Assembly: GCA_034090805.1 (NCBI GenBank)
Contig: JAXDRV010000143.1
Span: 1 to 26,085 of the forward strand
DNA from: Ornithomonoglobus_A sp034090805
GTDB taxonomy: Bacteria > Bacillota > Clostridia > UBA1381
Direction: 5' to 3'
Length of the DNA: 26,085 nt
Shown piece by piece: positions 16,684-24,485 of this stretch. How positions within the stretch are numbered: the stretch's first letter is position 1; each line of letters opens with the position of its first letter. The notes under the pieces were generated by a model. The model made no database searches and had not been told where the DNA came from. It saw nothing but the letters and a program-made list of their open reading frames with translations. The translations under genes were made by a program, and so were the position numbers.

Positions 16684-17379
16684 ATGGATACAAGCTTATA
16701 CAAATACAGAACAGAGCTGCACGCTCATACCAGTCCCGCAAGCAGGTGCGGTCAGATTCCGCCTGAGGAACTGATTGAGATTTATGCGGGAAAGGGATAT
16801 GACAGCATAGTGATCACTAATCATTTTACGCATGATATGAATGAAGTGTCGAATAAGAGAAAATGTATAGATTTATATCTTGATGATTATCACAGAGCGG
16901 TTGAAGCGGGAGAGCGGCATGGATTGAATGTGATTCTCGGCTCAGAGCTTCGTTTTTCGGAGAATTGGAACGACTATCTTGTGTATGGAATAGATGAGAA
17001 GTTTTTTGACGATGCGTATGAATATCTGAATCGGGGTATTGCTGAGTTTTCGGAGTTTTTCAGGAGTGAAAACACGGTGCTTTTGCAGGCGCACCCGTTC
17101 CGTGACGGAATGGAGCTTACGGATATGAAGTACCTTGACGGCATAGAGGTGTTCAATATGCACCCCGGGCAAAATTCGAGGGTTGCATTGGCGGCTCGGT
17201 ATGCCTCCGAACATGACTGCATAGCAACGGCGGGAAGCGACTGCCACGAATACGGACGAGAGGGGATAGCGGCGATACTTACCAAGGAGGAAATGAAAAC
17301 CTCCGAGGACGTTGCAAAAGTGCTTAAGAGCCGTGATTTCCTTATCGATATAGGCGGCTTTATCATCAGCAGACCGTAA
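16684..17379 (+). CDS. PHP-domain metal-dependent phosphoesterase
   Basis: The 231-residue protein has the four PHP metal-binding motifs: ELHAHTSPAS (H13, H15), ITNHFTHDM (about 43-51), LLQAHPFRDG (about 136-145) with a following HPGQNS, and AGSDCHEYG (about 185-193, the S-D-x-H motif). PHP proteins hydrolyse phosphomonoesters (for example histidinol phosphate) or nucleotides using a di- or tri-metal centre. The substrate here cannot be assigned, and no his operon is nearby. GAGGGGAG precedes the ATG by 8 nt. The gene ends the rightward run, before a tandem hairpin repeat and a terminator shared with the opposite strand. Confidence 0.88.
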   Translation: MDTSLYKYRTELHAHTSPASRCGQIPPEELIEIYAGKGYDSIVITNHFTHDMNEVSNKRKCIDLYLDDYHRAVEAGERHGLNVILGSELRFSENWNDYLVYGIDEKFFDDAYEYLNRGIAEFSEFFRSENTVLLQAHPFRDGMELTDMKYLDGIEVFNMHPGQNSRVALAARYASEHDCIATAGSDCHEYGREGIAAILTKEEMKTSEDVAKVLKSRDFLIDIGGFIISRP

Positions 17380-17567
17380 ATAAAAAAGTCACTATTGTGA
17401 CTGTCGTTCCGCTGTGCTGCACTCCCATAGGTAGACTTTTTTGCTATTAGGAAATTGAGAAATTTCCTATTAGATAAAAAAGTCACTATCGTGACTGTCG
17501 TTTCGCTTCGCTGCACTCCCATAGGTAGACTTTTTTGCTATTAGGAAATTGAGAAATTTCCTAATAG
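17380..17567. repeat. Two tandem copies of a 94-bp hairpin repeat
   Basis: Copies span 17380-17473 and 17474-17567 and differ at only a few positions. Each has GTCAC-N4-GTGAC, outer arms AAAAAAGTC/GACTTTTTT (17382-17390/17434-17442 in copy 1), and a terminal hairpin with AGGAAATT/AATTTCCT arms. In copy 2 the last hairpin is extended to 13-bp perfect arms (CTATTAGGAAATT). The A-run/T-run ends make each unit terminator-like on both strands. No coding function is supported. Confidence 0.9.
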
Positions 17568-17578
17568 ATAAAAAATAT

Positions 17579-17615
17579 AAGCACCGTATATTACTGACAA
17601 TGTACGGTGCTTTTT
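17579..17615. terminator. Bidirectional terminator between convergent genes
   Basis: Arms AAGCACCGTA (17579-17588) and TACGGTGCTT (17603-17612) are perfect over 10 bp and followed by a T-run on the plus strand. On the minus strand the stem is followed by TATATTTTTT. It lies between the rightward PHP gene and the leftward SLH-protein gene and can stop both. Confidence 0.9.
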
Positions 17616-17632
17616 GCATATTGTACTGATTT

Positions 17633-19732
17633 TTAGTGGGTATTTGCGGCAGCCTGTTCCATCATAACGGCTGCGTCGATTCTGTTGAGAGGCTTGCCGA
17701 CTGCCCGTGAGGTGAGATTTTCAATAATACCGTTTTTATCCGCTGCGGTTATAAAACCGTCGGGATATGCGGCCGAAGAATCTGCAATGCCACATACTAC
17801 GGTGAGAATTTTTACACCCTGTTCAAAGGTTATCGTGCCGTCGGGGTCGAATTTGTTGTCGCCGACTCCGTTTATGGCTCCGGTGTCTGTGCAGGACTTG
17901 ATATAGCTTGAACCCCAATGGCTTGCCGCATCGGAAAAGCCGCACGGCTCGGAGACGGTGTATTTCATCATACGGCAAATCATAGTCGCAAACTCCGCAC
18001 GTGTAATGGTGTTCATCGGTTTTATCGTACCGTCTGTATAGCCTGTCATAATGCCGTTTTTGACTGCGTAATCCAATGCGCTTTTCTGAACGGAAAGCAG
18101 CTGAGAGGTATCGCTGAAATCACAGTGGGTGTTGGTCTTTGTCGTACTGTTCAGTGAAAAGCTTTTTTCGACTGTTCGGCCGTTGCTCCCACGTGCTGTA
18201 ACACGCAGCGTATGTGTGCCGGATATGCCGTTTATGTCAACGGTATACGGAACTGTGCTTGATGAGGCGGCAAGATTGCCGTCTATATAATAATCCACAG
18301 TAACGGATTCCTCTCCGTAAATATGCGGGTATGAGCTGAGCCGCACACTTCCGTCCGTGTTAAGAGTGCTGCCGAGCTTTTCAAAGTATGATTCCGCCGA
18401 ATTATCGGTGCTGTTTTGGATAAACCATGGCTTTGATGTAACGGCTTTATATGTGGCTTCAAGCGCGGGAGAACCGGCAAAATTATATAAATTCGCCTCC
18501 GAGCCCATTCGCTTGTTGAAATAAGCAATAAGCTTTACCTGCGGATATACCATCGGAATGAATGAAAAAATCTGCGTCAGACGCTCTGCACCCCATTCGT
18601 GATGCGTTTCGTTTATTTCTCCCTGCGAACGATATGAGCTGCCGCACTCCGATACCATTATAGGCTTTCTGTCACCGTAGGTATCTGCGAGATCCTTAAT
18701 CATGAGAACGGGATCGGAATTAAGTCCTGTTTTAAAGCATACCTCGTTAAAGTATGATACTCCGTCCCAGCGCTTTGCGCCAAAGTATTTGTTGGTGTAA
18801 ACCGTTGCTCCGACCCAGTCGACATATTCATCTCCGGGATAAAAATCGTTTGTTGTGTACGGCCATGAATCGCTTTTCCATTGTGATGTATGTGCAATGC
18901 TCCATACGGTGGCAATGTTGGGTATTGCCTTGAATTTTGAGGCGATTGTTCTGTAAGCTTTTTTAAAGTCGTCGGGTGAGCAAGGTGAAACGCTCCAGAT
19001 ATTTACCTCTGCGCCGATTCTCAGATAAACGGGAATGTACGGATACCTTCCGAGAAATTCGGCAAGCTTCGCAAGATAGGGAGATGATGCGTCAATTGAG
19101 CGGGCGGTGTCTCCTTGATTTGGGAAATTCAACGCAAGCTCTACGCTTTTATTTTCTCTTGACGCTATATCAAAAACGGCTCTCGCCCAGTTAAACTCGT
19201 CAAAGTTACCGTATTCGAGATATAAAAGCACCATGGACTCGTTTCTTTGGGAACATTCGCTTACCTGTCCGTAAAGAACGCCGTGAGGCTCATTTTTTGC
19301 ACCGAAATACTTCTGTTCGGCAGAGGTGTGCTTGTATACGTCAAATTCCGTTGTAAGCTGCTTAATAAAATTTTCGGCTATTATTACGCCGTCTGTCCAG
19401 TTTTTCTCCTTGCCGTAGGGGATATACAGTTGGAAGTATTTAAGAGCATTATCGTAATCGCCCAAGAAAAAATATGCAAAAGCTGTTTCATAGGCTCTTG
19501 AGCCGATAATGTCCACAGTTTGGTCGTTCTTTTCCTCTGAAAGTATCATATTTACTATTTCACTGCCGTATTTTGCGGTGTCCGAATAATTCTTCTCATC
19601 AACCGCTGACAGATATTTTTCATTTACACTCCAAAATGCACTCGGCAGGTCATAAGCCGATACAACAGCCGATGGGATAAGCGAGGCGATTACGGTGACT
19701 GCGGATAATACGGAGATTACTCTTTTCTTCAT
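17633..19732 (-). CDS. Secreted GH26-like glycoside hydrolase with C-terminal SLH repeats
   Basis: The 699-residue protein begins with a signal peptide (MKKR, cleavage near VVSA-YD, about 26). Residues about 45-135 look TPR-like and helical. A GH26-like TIM barrel covers about 148-438: RIGAEVNIWS (E242, acid/base position), SPDDFKKAYRTI, FYPGDEYVDWVGATVY (about 297-312) and PIMVSECGSSY (E362, nucleophile position). Then an Ig-like segment (about 470-530) and three SLH repeats (about 550-699; GIMTGYTDGTIKPMNTITRAEFA, INGVGDNKFDPDGTITFEQ, then a degenerate third). SLH repeats anchor proteins to wall polymers. Activity on mannan or beta-glucan is a family guess. GH26 normally reads HEMN where this has AEVN, so it may be a divergent or non-classical member. 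AAGGAG supports the start; aroA ends 11 bp upstream, implying cotranscription. Confidence 0.82.
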   Translation of the reverse strand: MKKRVISVLSAVTVIASLIPSAVVSAYDLPSAFWSVNEKYLSAVDEKNYSDTAKYGSEIVNMILSEEKNDQTVDIIGSRAYETAFAYFFLGDYDNALKYFQLYIPYGKEKNWTDGVIIAENFIKQLTTEFDVYKHTSAEQKYFGAKNEPHGVLYGQVSECSQRNESMVLLYLEYGNFDEFNWARAVFDIASRENKSVELALNFPNQGDTARSIDASSPYLAKLAEFLGRYPYIPVYLRIGAEVNIWSVSPCSPDDFKKAYRTIASKFKAIPNIATVWSIAHTSQWKSDSWPYTTNDFYPGDEYVDWVGATVYTNKYFGAKRWDGVSYFNEVCFKTGLNSDPVLMIKDLADTYGDRKPIMVSECGSSYRSQGEINETHHEWGAERLTQIFSFIPMVYPQVKLIAYFNKRMGSEANLYNFAGSPALEATYKAVTSKPWFIQNSTDNSAESYFEKLGSTLNTDGSVRLSSYPHIYGEESVTVDYYIDGNLAASSSTVPYTVDINGISGTHTLRVTARGSNGRTVEKSFSLNSTTKTNTHCDFSDTSQLLSVQKSALDYAVKNGIMTGYTDGTIKPMNTITRAEFATMICRMMKYTVSEPCGFSDAASHWGSSYIKSCTDTGAINGVGDNKFDPDGTITFEQGVKILTVVCGIADSSAAYPDGFITAADKNGIIENLTSRAVGKPLNRIDAAVMMEQAAANTH

Positions 19733-19743
19733 ATTTTTTCTCC

Positions 19744-21009
19744 TTATTTCCCTAAACTGTAAAAATCCTCGAAAAATTTCGGGTATGATATTTCAACACA
19801 TTTTGCGTCGTCAAGCGTTGAAGCACCGTCCGCAAGCTGTGCAAGTACGGTAAGGCTCATTGCCATGCGGTGATCGCCGTAGGAACAGAAATCCGCCCCG
19901 TGCAGCGGCTTTTGACCTCTAATTATCATTCCGTCGTCGGTTTCGGTAATATCCGCACCGCACTTTTTAAATTCGTTCACAACAGCGGTTATTCTGTTGG
20001 TTTCCTTGACCTTAAGCTCCTGTGCGTCCTTAATCACCGTTTCGCCGTCGGCAAAAAGCGCTGCGGCGGCGATAATCGGCAGCTCGTCTATAAGTCTGGG
20101 TATAATTTCTCCGCCTATGACCGTGCCCTTGAGGGACGAGGTTTTTACAGTTATGTCGGCAGCATCCTCTCCGGCTGAGGAATGAATGTTTTCGATTGTC
20201 ATATCCGCTCCCATATCACGCATTACATCTATGATACCTGTTCTTGTGGGATTTATGCCTACGTTTTTCACTGTGATGAGCGAATTTGGCATTATTGCGC
20301 CGAGAACCATGAAAAATGCAGCCGATGAAATGTCACCCGGAACATCAATTTTCTGTGCAAACAGCTCATGCGCCGGTGTTATGGTTATGTCCCTGCCGCT
20401 CTCGTTAATATCTGCACCCATAGCCTTAAGCATAAGCTCTGTGTGGTTTCGTGATTTCTCCGTTTCATGGATAACCGTAGGCGAGTCGGCATATAACCCA
20501 GCGAGAAGTATGGCTGTTTTCACTTGCGCCGAGGCGACTGTCATCCGGTAATCCATTCCGTGAAGCTGTGTGCCTGTGATGCGGAGAGGACAGTAATTAC
20601 CCTCTATTAATGCGCCCATTCTTGAAAGAGGCTCTGCAACACGTTTCATGGGGCGTTTGCATATCGAAGCGTCACCTGTGATCACGCTGTCAAAGCTCTG
20701 ACCTGCAAGTATTCCGCAGAGCAGTCGTGTGGTTGTGCCGCTGTTTCCGGTGTACAGCGTGTCGGACGGACGGGACAGTCCATGCAGACCTTTTCCGTAA
20801 ACCGTAACCTTACCGCCGTTAAGCTCGATGCGGATTCCCATTTTTCTGAAGCAGTCAATAGTCGAAAGGCAGTCTGCGCCCGATAAAAAGCCGTTGATTT
20901 CGGTCATGCCTTCTGCGAGCGAGCCGAGCATGACACCCCTGTGGGAAATGGATTTGTCCCCGGGGACTGTTATTTCGCCGTATGCACGTTTAATCTTTGC
21001 TATATCCAT
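19744..21009 (-). CDS. aroA: 3-phosphoshikimate 1-carboxyvinyltransferase (EPSP synthase)
   Basis: It makes 5-enolpyruvylshikimate-3-phosphate from shikimate-3-phosphate and PEP in aromatic amino acid synthesis. The 421 residues carry family motifs in order: PGDKSISHR (about 16-24), TGNSGTTTRLL (about 87-97), ASAQVKTAILLAG (about 160-172), PGDISSAAFFM (about 223-233), IDELPIIAAAALFADGETVI (about 309-328), LKVKETNRI (about 333-341) and SYGDHRMAMSL (about 379-389). AAGGAG lies 12 nt before the ATG, a little far. It is unlinked here to other aro genes and pairs instead with the SLH glycosidase downstream. A 246-bp inverted-repeat element lies directly upstream, between it and the divergent flippase. 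Confidence 0.95.
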   Translation of the reverse strand: MDIAKIKRAYGEITVPGDKSISHRGVMLGSLAEGMTEINGFLSGADCLSTIDCFRKMGIRIELNGGKVTVYGKGLHGLSRPSDTLYTGNSGTTTRLLCGILAGQSFDSVITGDASICKRPMKRVAEPLSRMGALIEGNYCPLRITGTQLHGMDYRMTVASAQVKTAILLAGLYADSPTVIHETEKSRNHTELMLKAMGADINESGRDITITPAHELFAQKIDVPGDISSAAFFMVLGAIMPNSLITVKNVGINPTRTGIIDVMRDMGADMTIENIHSSAGEDAADITVKTSSLKGTVIGGEIIPRLIDELPIIAAAALFADGETVIKDAQELKVKETNRITAVVNEFKKCGADITETDDGMIIRGQKPLHGADFCSYGDHRMAMSLTVLAQLADGASTLDDAKCVEISYPKFFEDFYSLGK

Positions 21010-21338
21010 TGTAATTTTTTTCTCCTTATATGTTCATGAAATTGGGTGATTGTAAAATCGGGATTTGAGAGTGTTTTTGGATTTATTCGTACTCAAACAT
21101 CCCTTGCGGTAACTCAGCTGAACAAACTCAAAAACACTCTCAAATCCTATAAGTTTTTATGATTTTGGAAGAATTTGTTATGTTTATAATTGATTTTCGA
21201 CGAGTTACCGAATGAAGTGAGGGATGTCTGAGCTGAAGCTCAAGCAGAAATATCTCAAATTCTACAGAAATCTCACATTTTACAATTACCTATGTTCATA
21301 AAATGATTATAGCATATATATAAGAAAAAAACAAGGGG
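21010..21338. other. Divergent intergenic region occupied by an inverted-repeat element
   Basis: This gene-free 329 bp separates leftward aroA from the rightward flippase and must hold both promoters. Most of it is the repeat described at 21045-21290. The remaining 48 bp before the flippase is A+T-rich (21291-21330) and may contain its -10 region, but no clear consensus promoter pair is seen. Confidence 0.5.
21045..21290. repeat. 246-bp imperfect inverted-repeat element (MITE-like)
   Basis: Termini GGTGATTGTAAAAT (21045-21058) and ATTTTACAATTACC (21277-21290) are inverted with one mismatch. Further inside, ACATCCCT/AGGGATGT (21098-21105/21220-21227) and CGGTAACTC/GAGTTACCG (21107-21115/21202-21210) continue the symmetry. 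Within the left half, 21061-21079 and 21129-21147 form perfect 19-bp arms. No open frame or transposase is present. The structure resembles a non-autonomous mobile repeat; mobility is inferred. Confidence 0.75.
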
Positions 21339-21347
21339 TTGATTTAT

Positions 21348-22892
21348 TTGAAAAAGCAAAATTTTGTTGTCGGAGCGGTTATATTAATGATAGCGAATGC
21401 CGTTTCAAAGATACTTGGGGCGATATTTAAAATACCGCTCACATATATAATAGGGGAGGAGGGCATGGCGGTATACAACACAGCCTTCAGTATTTACATA
21501 ATGTTTTTGTCGTTTATAATATCCGGTCTGCCGTTTGCGGTGTCAAAGCTTGTGTCGGAATACAGTGCAAAAAAACAGCCGTCAATGGTGGGGTATACGG
21601 TCAGGCTGTCCAATGTTATTTTGCTGCTTGTAGGACTTGCGGGCAGTGCGGTGCTGTATTTCGGAGCGGAGTTCTTTGCGCTTGCGCTGAAGGAGGAAAA
21701 GGCTGTATTTGCCGTGAAGATGATTGCGCCGTCGGTGTTTTTTGTGGCGGCGGGAACGACAGTGAGGAGCTATTTCCAGGGTGTATCAAATATGATCCCC
21801 ACAGCAGTGTCGCAGGTCATAGAGGCTGTTATAAAGCTTGCGGCGGGATATATACTTGCGGCAAGGCTTCTCGGCGGAGGGATAAGCGCCGCAGCCGGAG
21901 GAGCGGTCATGGGTGTGACGATAGGAGAGGCGGCGGCAACGGCGGTGTTCTTGGCTGTTTTCGTGTTTTCGGGCAAAATCCCGGATCGGTGCCGCCCGGA
22001 GGAAAAGCGCATAATACACAGCGAGCTTACGGCGATAGCACTTCCACTGTTGTTTGCGTCGGTGCTGTCGGCAATGCTGTCGGCGGTTGATACGGCTGTG
22101 GTGAGGTCGGGACTGCTTATAAGCGAAGCAGATGCGGACAGCGCAAGGAGAATTTACGGAGCATATACGGGATATGCCCTGACGCTGCTTCATCTGCCGG
22201 CGGGGATTTTGGCAACGCTTGGGGTAAGCTTGCTGCCGGTGATAGCGGGAGGACTTGCATCGGGCAATCGTGTGCGTGCGTCGGCGGCGGCAGTGACGGC
22301 AGTACGACTTACCGTAATATTTGCGGTGCCGTGTACGGTGATAATGCTGACGATGAGTAAAGAGCTGCTTGAAATACTGTTCGGAAATTCGTCCTCGGCA
22401 TATATGCTCAGCATGAGCGCACCGTGTATAGTCATGATATGCGTGTCCAATATATTGATTTCCGTAATGCAGTCCGGAGGTAAAATAATGAATACGGTAG
22501 CATATTCGACGATCGGAATGGCAATAAGGCTGATTATGAGCGCTGTGCTTATACGTGATATAGGTATTTACGGAGCTGTTATAAGCGCAAATGTAAGCTC
22601 CTTGGCTGTTATGCTGCTGTGCGCTGCGGGTACGAAAAAATTTATGGGTTTAAAATTCGGAATTAAGGAAACAATTATAAAGCCTGCATTTGCCGGAATG
22701 GCGATGTATGCGGTTATATATCTGGCGAAAGAGCCGATTTGCATGAAAATTCCGGGGATTTTTCCGTCTGCCGCCGCAGTATGCGTGCTGTCTGCGATTG
22801 TATATGTTCTTTCGCTTGCGCTTACAGGATCGGAGGAAATAAAACATCTTATATTGATGCGAAAATCGTTGAAAACTATTGAAAAATCATGA
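21348..22892 (+). CDS. Polysaccharide/lipid flippase of the MOP superfamily (SpoVB/YabM-like)
   Basis: The 514-residue protein has about 12-14 membrane helices throughout. The N-terminus (KKQNFVVGAVILMIANAVSKILGAIFKIPLTYIIGEEGMAVYN) is typical of SpoVB/YabM and MurJ-type exporters that flip lipid-linked sugars. Gene order flippase-mazG-hup matches the conserved Bacillus/Clostridia yabM-mazG neighbourhood. The start is ambiguous. The in-frame TTG at 21339 directly abuts the AAGGGG site, so the TTG at 21348, 9 nt downstream, is the better start; no ATG fits. The mazG promoter lies at its 3' end. Substrate (spore cortex precursor or other glycolipid) is not determinable. Confidence 0.88.
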   Translation: MKKQNFVVGAVILMIANAVSKILGAIFKIPLTYIIGEEGMAVYNTAFSIYIMFLSFIISGLPFAVSKLVSEYSAKKQPSMVGYTVRLSNVILLLVGLAGSAVLYFGAEFFALALKEEKAVFAVKMIAPSVFFVAAGTTVRSYFQGVSNMIPTAVSQVIEAVIKLAAGYILAARLLGGGISAAAGGAVMGVTIGEAAATAVFLAVFVFSGKIPDRCRPEEKRIIHSELTAIALPLLFASVLSAMLSAVDTAVVRSGLLISEADADSARRIYGAYTGYALTLLHLPAGILATLGVSLLPVIAGGLASGNRVRASAAAVTAVRLTVIFAVPCTVIMLTMSKELLEILFGNSSSAYMLSMSAPCIVMICVSNILISVMQSGGKIMNTVAYSTIGMAIRLIMSAVLIRDIGIYGAVISANVSSLAVMLLCAAGTKKFMGLKFGIKETIIKPAFAGMAMYAVIYLAKEPICMKIPGIFPSAAAVCVLSAIVYVLSLALTGSEEIKHLILMRKSLKTIEKS

Positions 22893-22907
22893 AAATAGTG
22901 GTATAAT
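22879..22907 (+). promoter_or_regulatory. Promoter for mazG
   Basis: TTGAAA (22879-22884), a 17-nt spacer and a perfect TATAAT (22902-22907) overlap the last codons of the flippase gene. Transcription should begin near 22914. The resulting leader of about 48 nt then consists almost entirely of the repeated hairpin/ribosome-site module. Confidence 0.75.
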
Positions 22908-22917
22908 TATCTACTGA

Positions 22918-22961
22918 ATTATGATTTGTGCCGCTGCATGGCGGCGGGATGGAGGATTACG
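22918..22961 (+). repeat. Leader element, 3' module only (copy 3)
   Basis: About 40 bp matches the 3' ends of the copies at 10330-10528 and 13900-14099: ATTATGATTTGTG, then GCCGCT/GGCGGC (22930-22935/22940-22945), then GGATGGAGGATTA. The stem has one C-to-T change that keeps a G-U pair. The upstream 160 bp of the element is absent. The module provides the mazG Shine-Dalgarno GGAGG with a hairpin ending 7 nt before it. Confidence 0.8.
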
Positions 22962-23741
22962 ATGGATTTTATTAAGGAACAGTATACAATTGATGATTTA
23001 TTTGAGATTCTTACGATATTAAGAGGTGAGAACGGCTGTCCGTGGGATCGTGTGCAGACGCATGAGAGCATAAAGAAGAATATGATCGAGGAATGTTATG
23101 AGGCGGTGGACGCACTCGATAACGGCAGCGACAAGGATTTTGCAAATGAGTTGGGCGATGTGCTTTTGCAGGTGGCATTCCATGCGCAGCTTGCCGGGGA
23201 GAGGGGAGCGTTTTCGTTTGACGATGTATTGAATGAACTTTGCACAAAGCTGATAACCCGCCATACCCATGTATTCGGAAATGATAAGGCGGACAGTGCC
23301 GACGAGGCTCTGACAAGCTGGGAAAAGAATAAAAAGAAAGAAAAAAAGCTCGATACGTATACGGAGGTGCTCAAGGATGTGCCGAATTATCTGCCTGCGC
23401 TGATGCGTGCGGAGAAAATACAGAAAAAGGCAGGGGATACCGGCTTTGACTGGACGGACATAAACGACGTTTACGATAAGATAGAGGAAGAAATAGATGA
23501 GGTAAGGCAGGCTAAGACGGCAGAGGAAAGAGAGGAGGAGCTGGGGGATTTATTGTTCTCGGTTGTAAACCTCGGCAGGTTTTTAAAGGTCAACAGTGAA
23601 ACGGCTTTGACGAATGCATCGAATAAATTTATCAGACGTTTTGCGATGCTTGAAGGTGAAGTGAAGGCGCAGGGAAGGGAGCTTTCGGACCTTGATTTGA
23701 CGGAAATGGACCAAATTTGGGAAAAAATTAAGAAAAAATAA
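22962..23741 (+). CDS. mazG: Nucleoside triphosphate pyrophosphohydrolase MazG
   Basis: It hydrolyses NTPs/dNTPs to NMP and pyrophosphate, a house-cleaning role. Two MazG domains are present in the 259 residues. Domain 1 (about 20-105) has LRGENGCPWDRVQTHESI, the metal-binding EECYE (43-47) and ELGDVLLQV (63-71), and ends near RHTHVFG. Domain 2 (about 165-240) has EEEIDEV and EELGDLLFSVVNLGR. The full two-domain length is kept. The ATG at 22962 follows GGAGG with normal spacing; an upstream in-frame TTG (22926) lies in the repeat module and is not favoured. Neighbours are the flippase and hup, the usual Clostridia order. It has its own promoter. Confidence 0.95.
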   Translation: MDFIKEQYTIDDLFEILTILRGENGCPWDRVQTHESIKKNMIEECYEAVDALDNGSDKDFANELGDVLLQVAFHAQLAGERGAFSFDDVLNELCTKLITRHTHVFGNDKADSADEALTSWEKNKKKEKKLDTYTEVLKDVPNYLPALMRAEKIQKKAGDTGFDWTDINDVYDKIEEEIDEVRQAKTAEEREEELGDLLFSVVNLGRFLKVNSETALTNASNKFIRRFAMLEGEVKAQGRELSDLDLTEMDQIWEKIKKK

Positions 23742-23771
23742 GGTTTTATACGGGAAAATATAGAAAACTAC

Positions 23772-23800
23772 TTGACATTTTGCGAATTTTATAATAAAAT
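23772..23800 (+). promoter_or_regulatory. Promoter for hup
   Basis: TTGACA (23772-23777), a 17-nt spacer and TAAAAT (23795-23800) form a strong sigma-A promoter. It lies about 90 bp before the hup start and makes a leader of about 85 nt. A separate promoter fits the high expression expected for HU. Confidence 0.8.
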
Positions 23801-23890
23801 ACAAGTAGAAATGCGGCTTTAAGGCAGCTGTAAGTTATTCGGTTGTCCAAGCCTTATTAAATATTTAATTTTCAAGGAGGAAATTTCAAC

Positions 23891-24166
23891 ATGAATAAGT
23901 CAGAATTAATTGCAGCTGTAGCACAGAGCGCAGAGCTTTCAAAGAAGGATGCTGAGGCAGCTGTTGCAGCAGTCACAGAAACAATCACAAAGGCTCTCTG
24001 CGAGGGCGATAAGGTTCAGCTTGTAGGCTTCGGTACCTTCGAGGTAAGAACAAGAGATGCAAGAACAGGCAAGAACCCCAGAACAGGCGAGGTTATAGAG
24101 ATCGCAGCAACAAAGGTTGCTGCATTCAAAGCAGGCAAGGCTCTTAAGGAAGTTGTAAATAAGTAA
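23891..24166 (+). CDS. hup: HU-family DNA-binding protein
   Basis: It is a small histone-like protein that bends and compacts DNA. The 91 residues show the classic order: MNKSELIAAVAQSAELSKKDAE (helical dimer base), GDKVQLVGFGTFEVRTRDARTGKNPRTGE (about 40-68, the beta-arm with the family signature G-F-G-x-F), and a final helix ending KALKEVVNK. AAGGAGG lies 10 nt before the ATG. Codons are strongly biased, as expected for a very abundant protein. In many Clostridia the next gene after hup is rqcP (S4 domain) and then yabP/yabQ; here a terminator and remnant DNA follow instead. Confidence 0.97.
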   Translation: MNKSELIAAVAQSAELSKKDAEAAVAAVTETITKALCEGDKVQLVGFGTFEVRTRDARTGKNPRTGEVIEIAATKVAAFKAGKALKEVVNK

Positions 24167-24180
24167 TAAAGGATAAATAC

Positions 24181-24210
24181 AAAACAGCCGGCGATTTTGA
24201 CGGCTGTTTT
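24181..24210 (+). terminator. Rho-independent terminator of hup
   Basis: AAAACAGCCG (24181-24190) and CGGCTGTTTT (24201-24210) are perfect 10-bp arms with a 10-nt loop; the T-run lies in the right arm. It starts 14 bp after the hup stop. Confidence 0.9.
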
Positions 24211-24244
24211 GTGTTTATTAAAAATGCTCTCAAAGTGAGATTAA

Positions 24245-24451
24245 AGTTTCTGTTCTTGTGAAATCGCAGCAGAGCAGAAGGCGCGCGCTGTCTATGACAA
24301 CATCCTGCGCCTTTCCGATGACCCGGATGTAAACGAGGTTATTAAATTCCTGCGGCAGCGTGAAATAACACATTTCCAACGTTTTGGTGAAGCACTCGAC
24401 AAAATACAACAGAATTTGACAGAAAAAAACAAGTTTTATATGAGTAAATAA
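24245..24451 (+). pseudogene. cotJC: Remnant of cotJC (manganese-catalase-like spore coat protein), 3' end only
   Basis: An open stretch ends at TAA 24451. Codons from 24260 read EIAAEQKARAVYDN, then DDPDVNEVIKFLRQREITHFQRFGEAL, then a short tail. This matches the C-terminus of CotJC (family pattern: A-A-E-Q-K-A-R, D-D-P-D-V, F-L-R-x-R-E, H-F-Q-R-F-G-E-A-L), including Glu/His metal-ligand positions. The intact protein is about 190 residues; only about 63 remain, with no start codon or ribosome site and an upstream in-frame stop. It probably marks an ancient deletion or insertion edge. The call rests on recalled family pattern, not a search. Confidence 0.8.
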
Positions 24452-24459
24452 TTTTAATG

Positions 24460-24485
24460 GACTGTTTTCAATCCCGAAAACAGTC
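24460..24485. terminator. Hairpin after the cotJC remnant
   Basis: GACTGTTTTC (24460-24469) and GAAAACAGTC (24476-24485) pair over 10 bp with a 6-nt loop. The following ATTATTAC is poor in T, so termination on the plus strand would be weak. It is probably the original cotJC terminator. Confidence 0.5.

Noticed and set aside
17380..17567. CRISPR array
   Set aside because: There are only two adjacent 94-bp units without spacers; the internal hairpins belong to each repeat.
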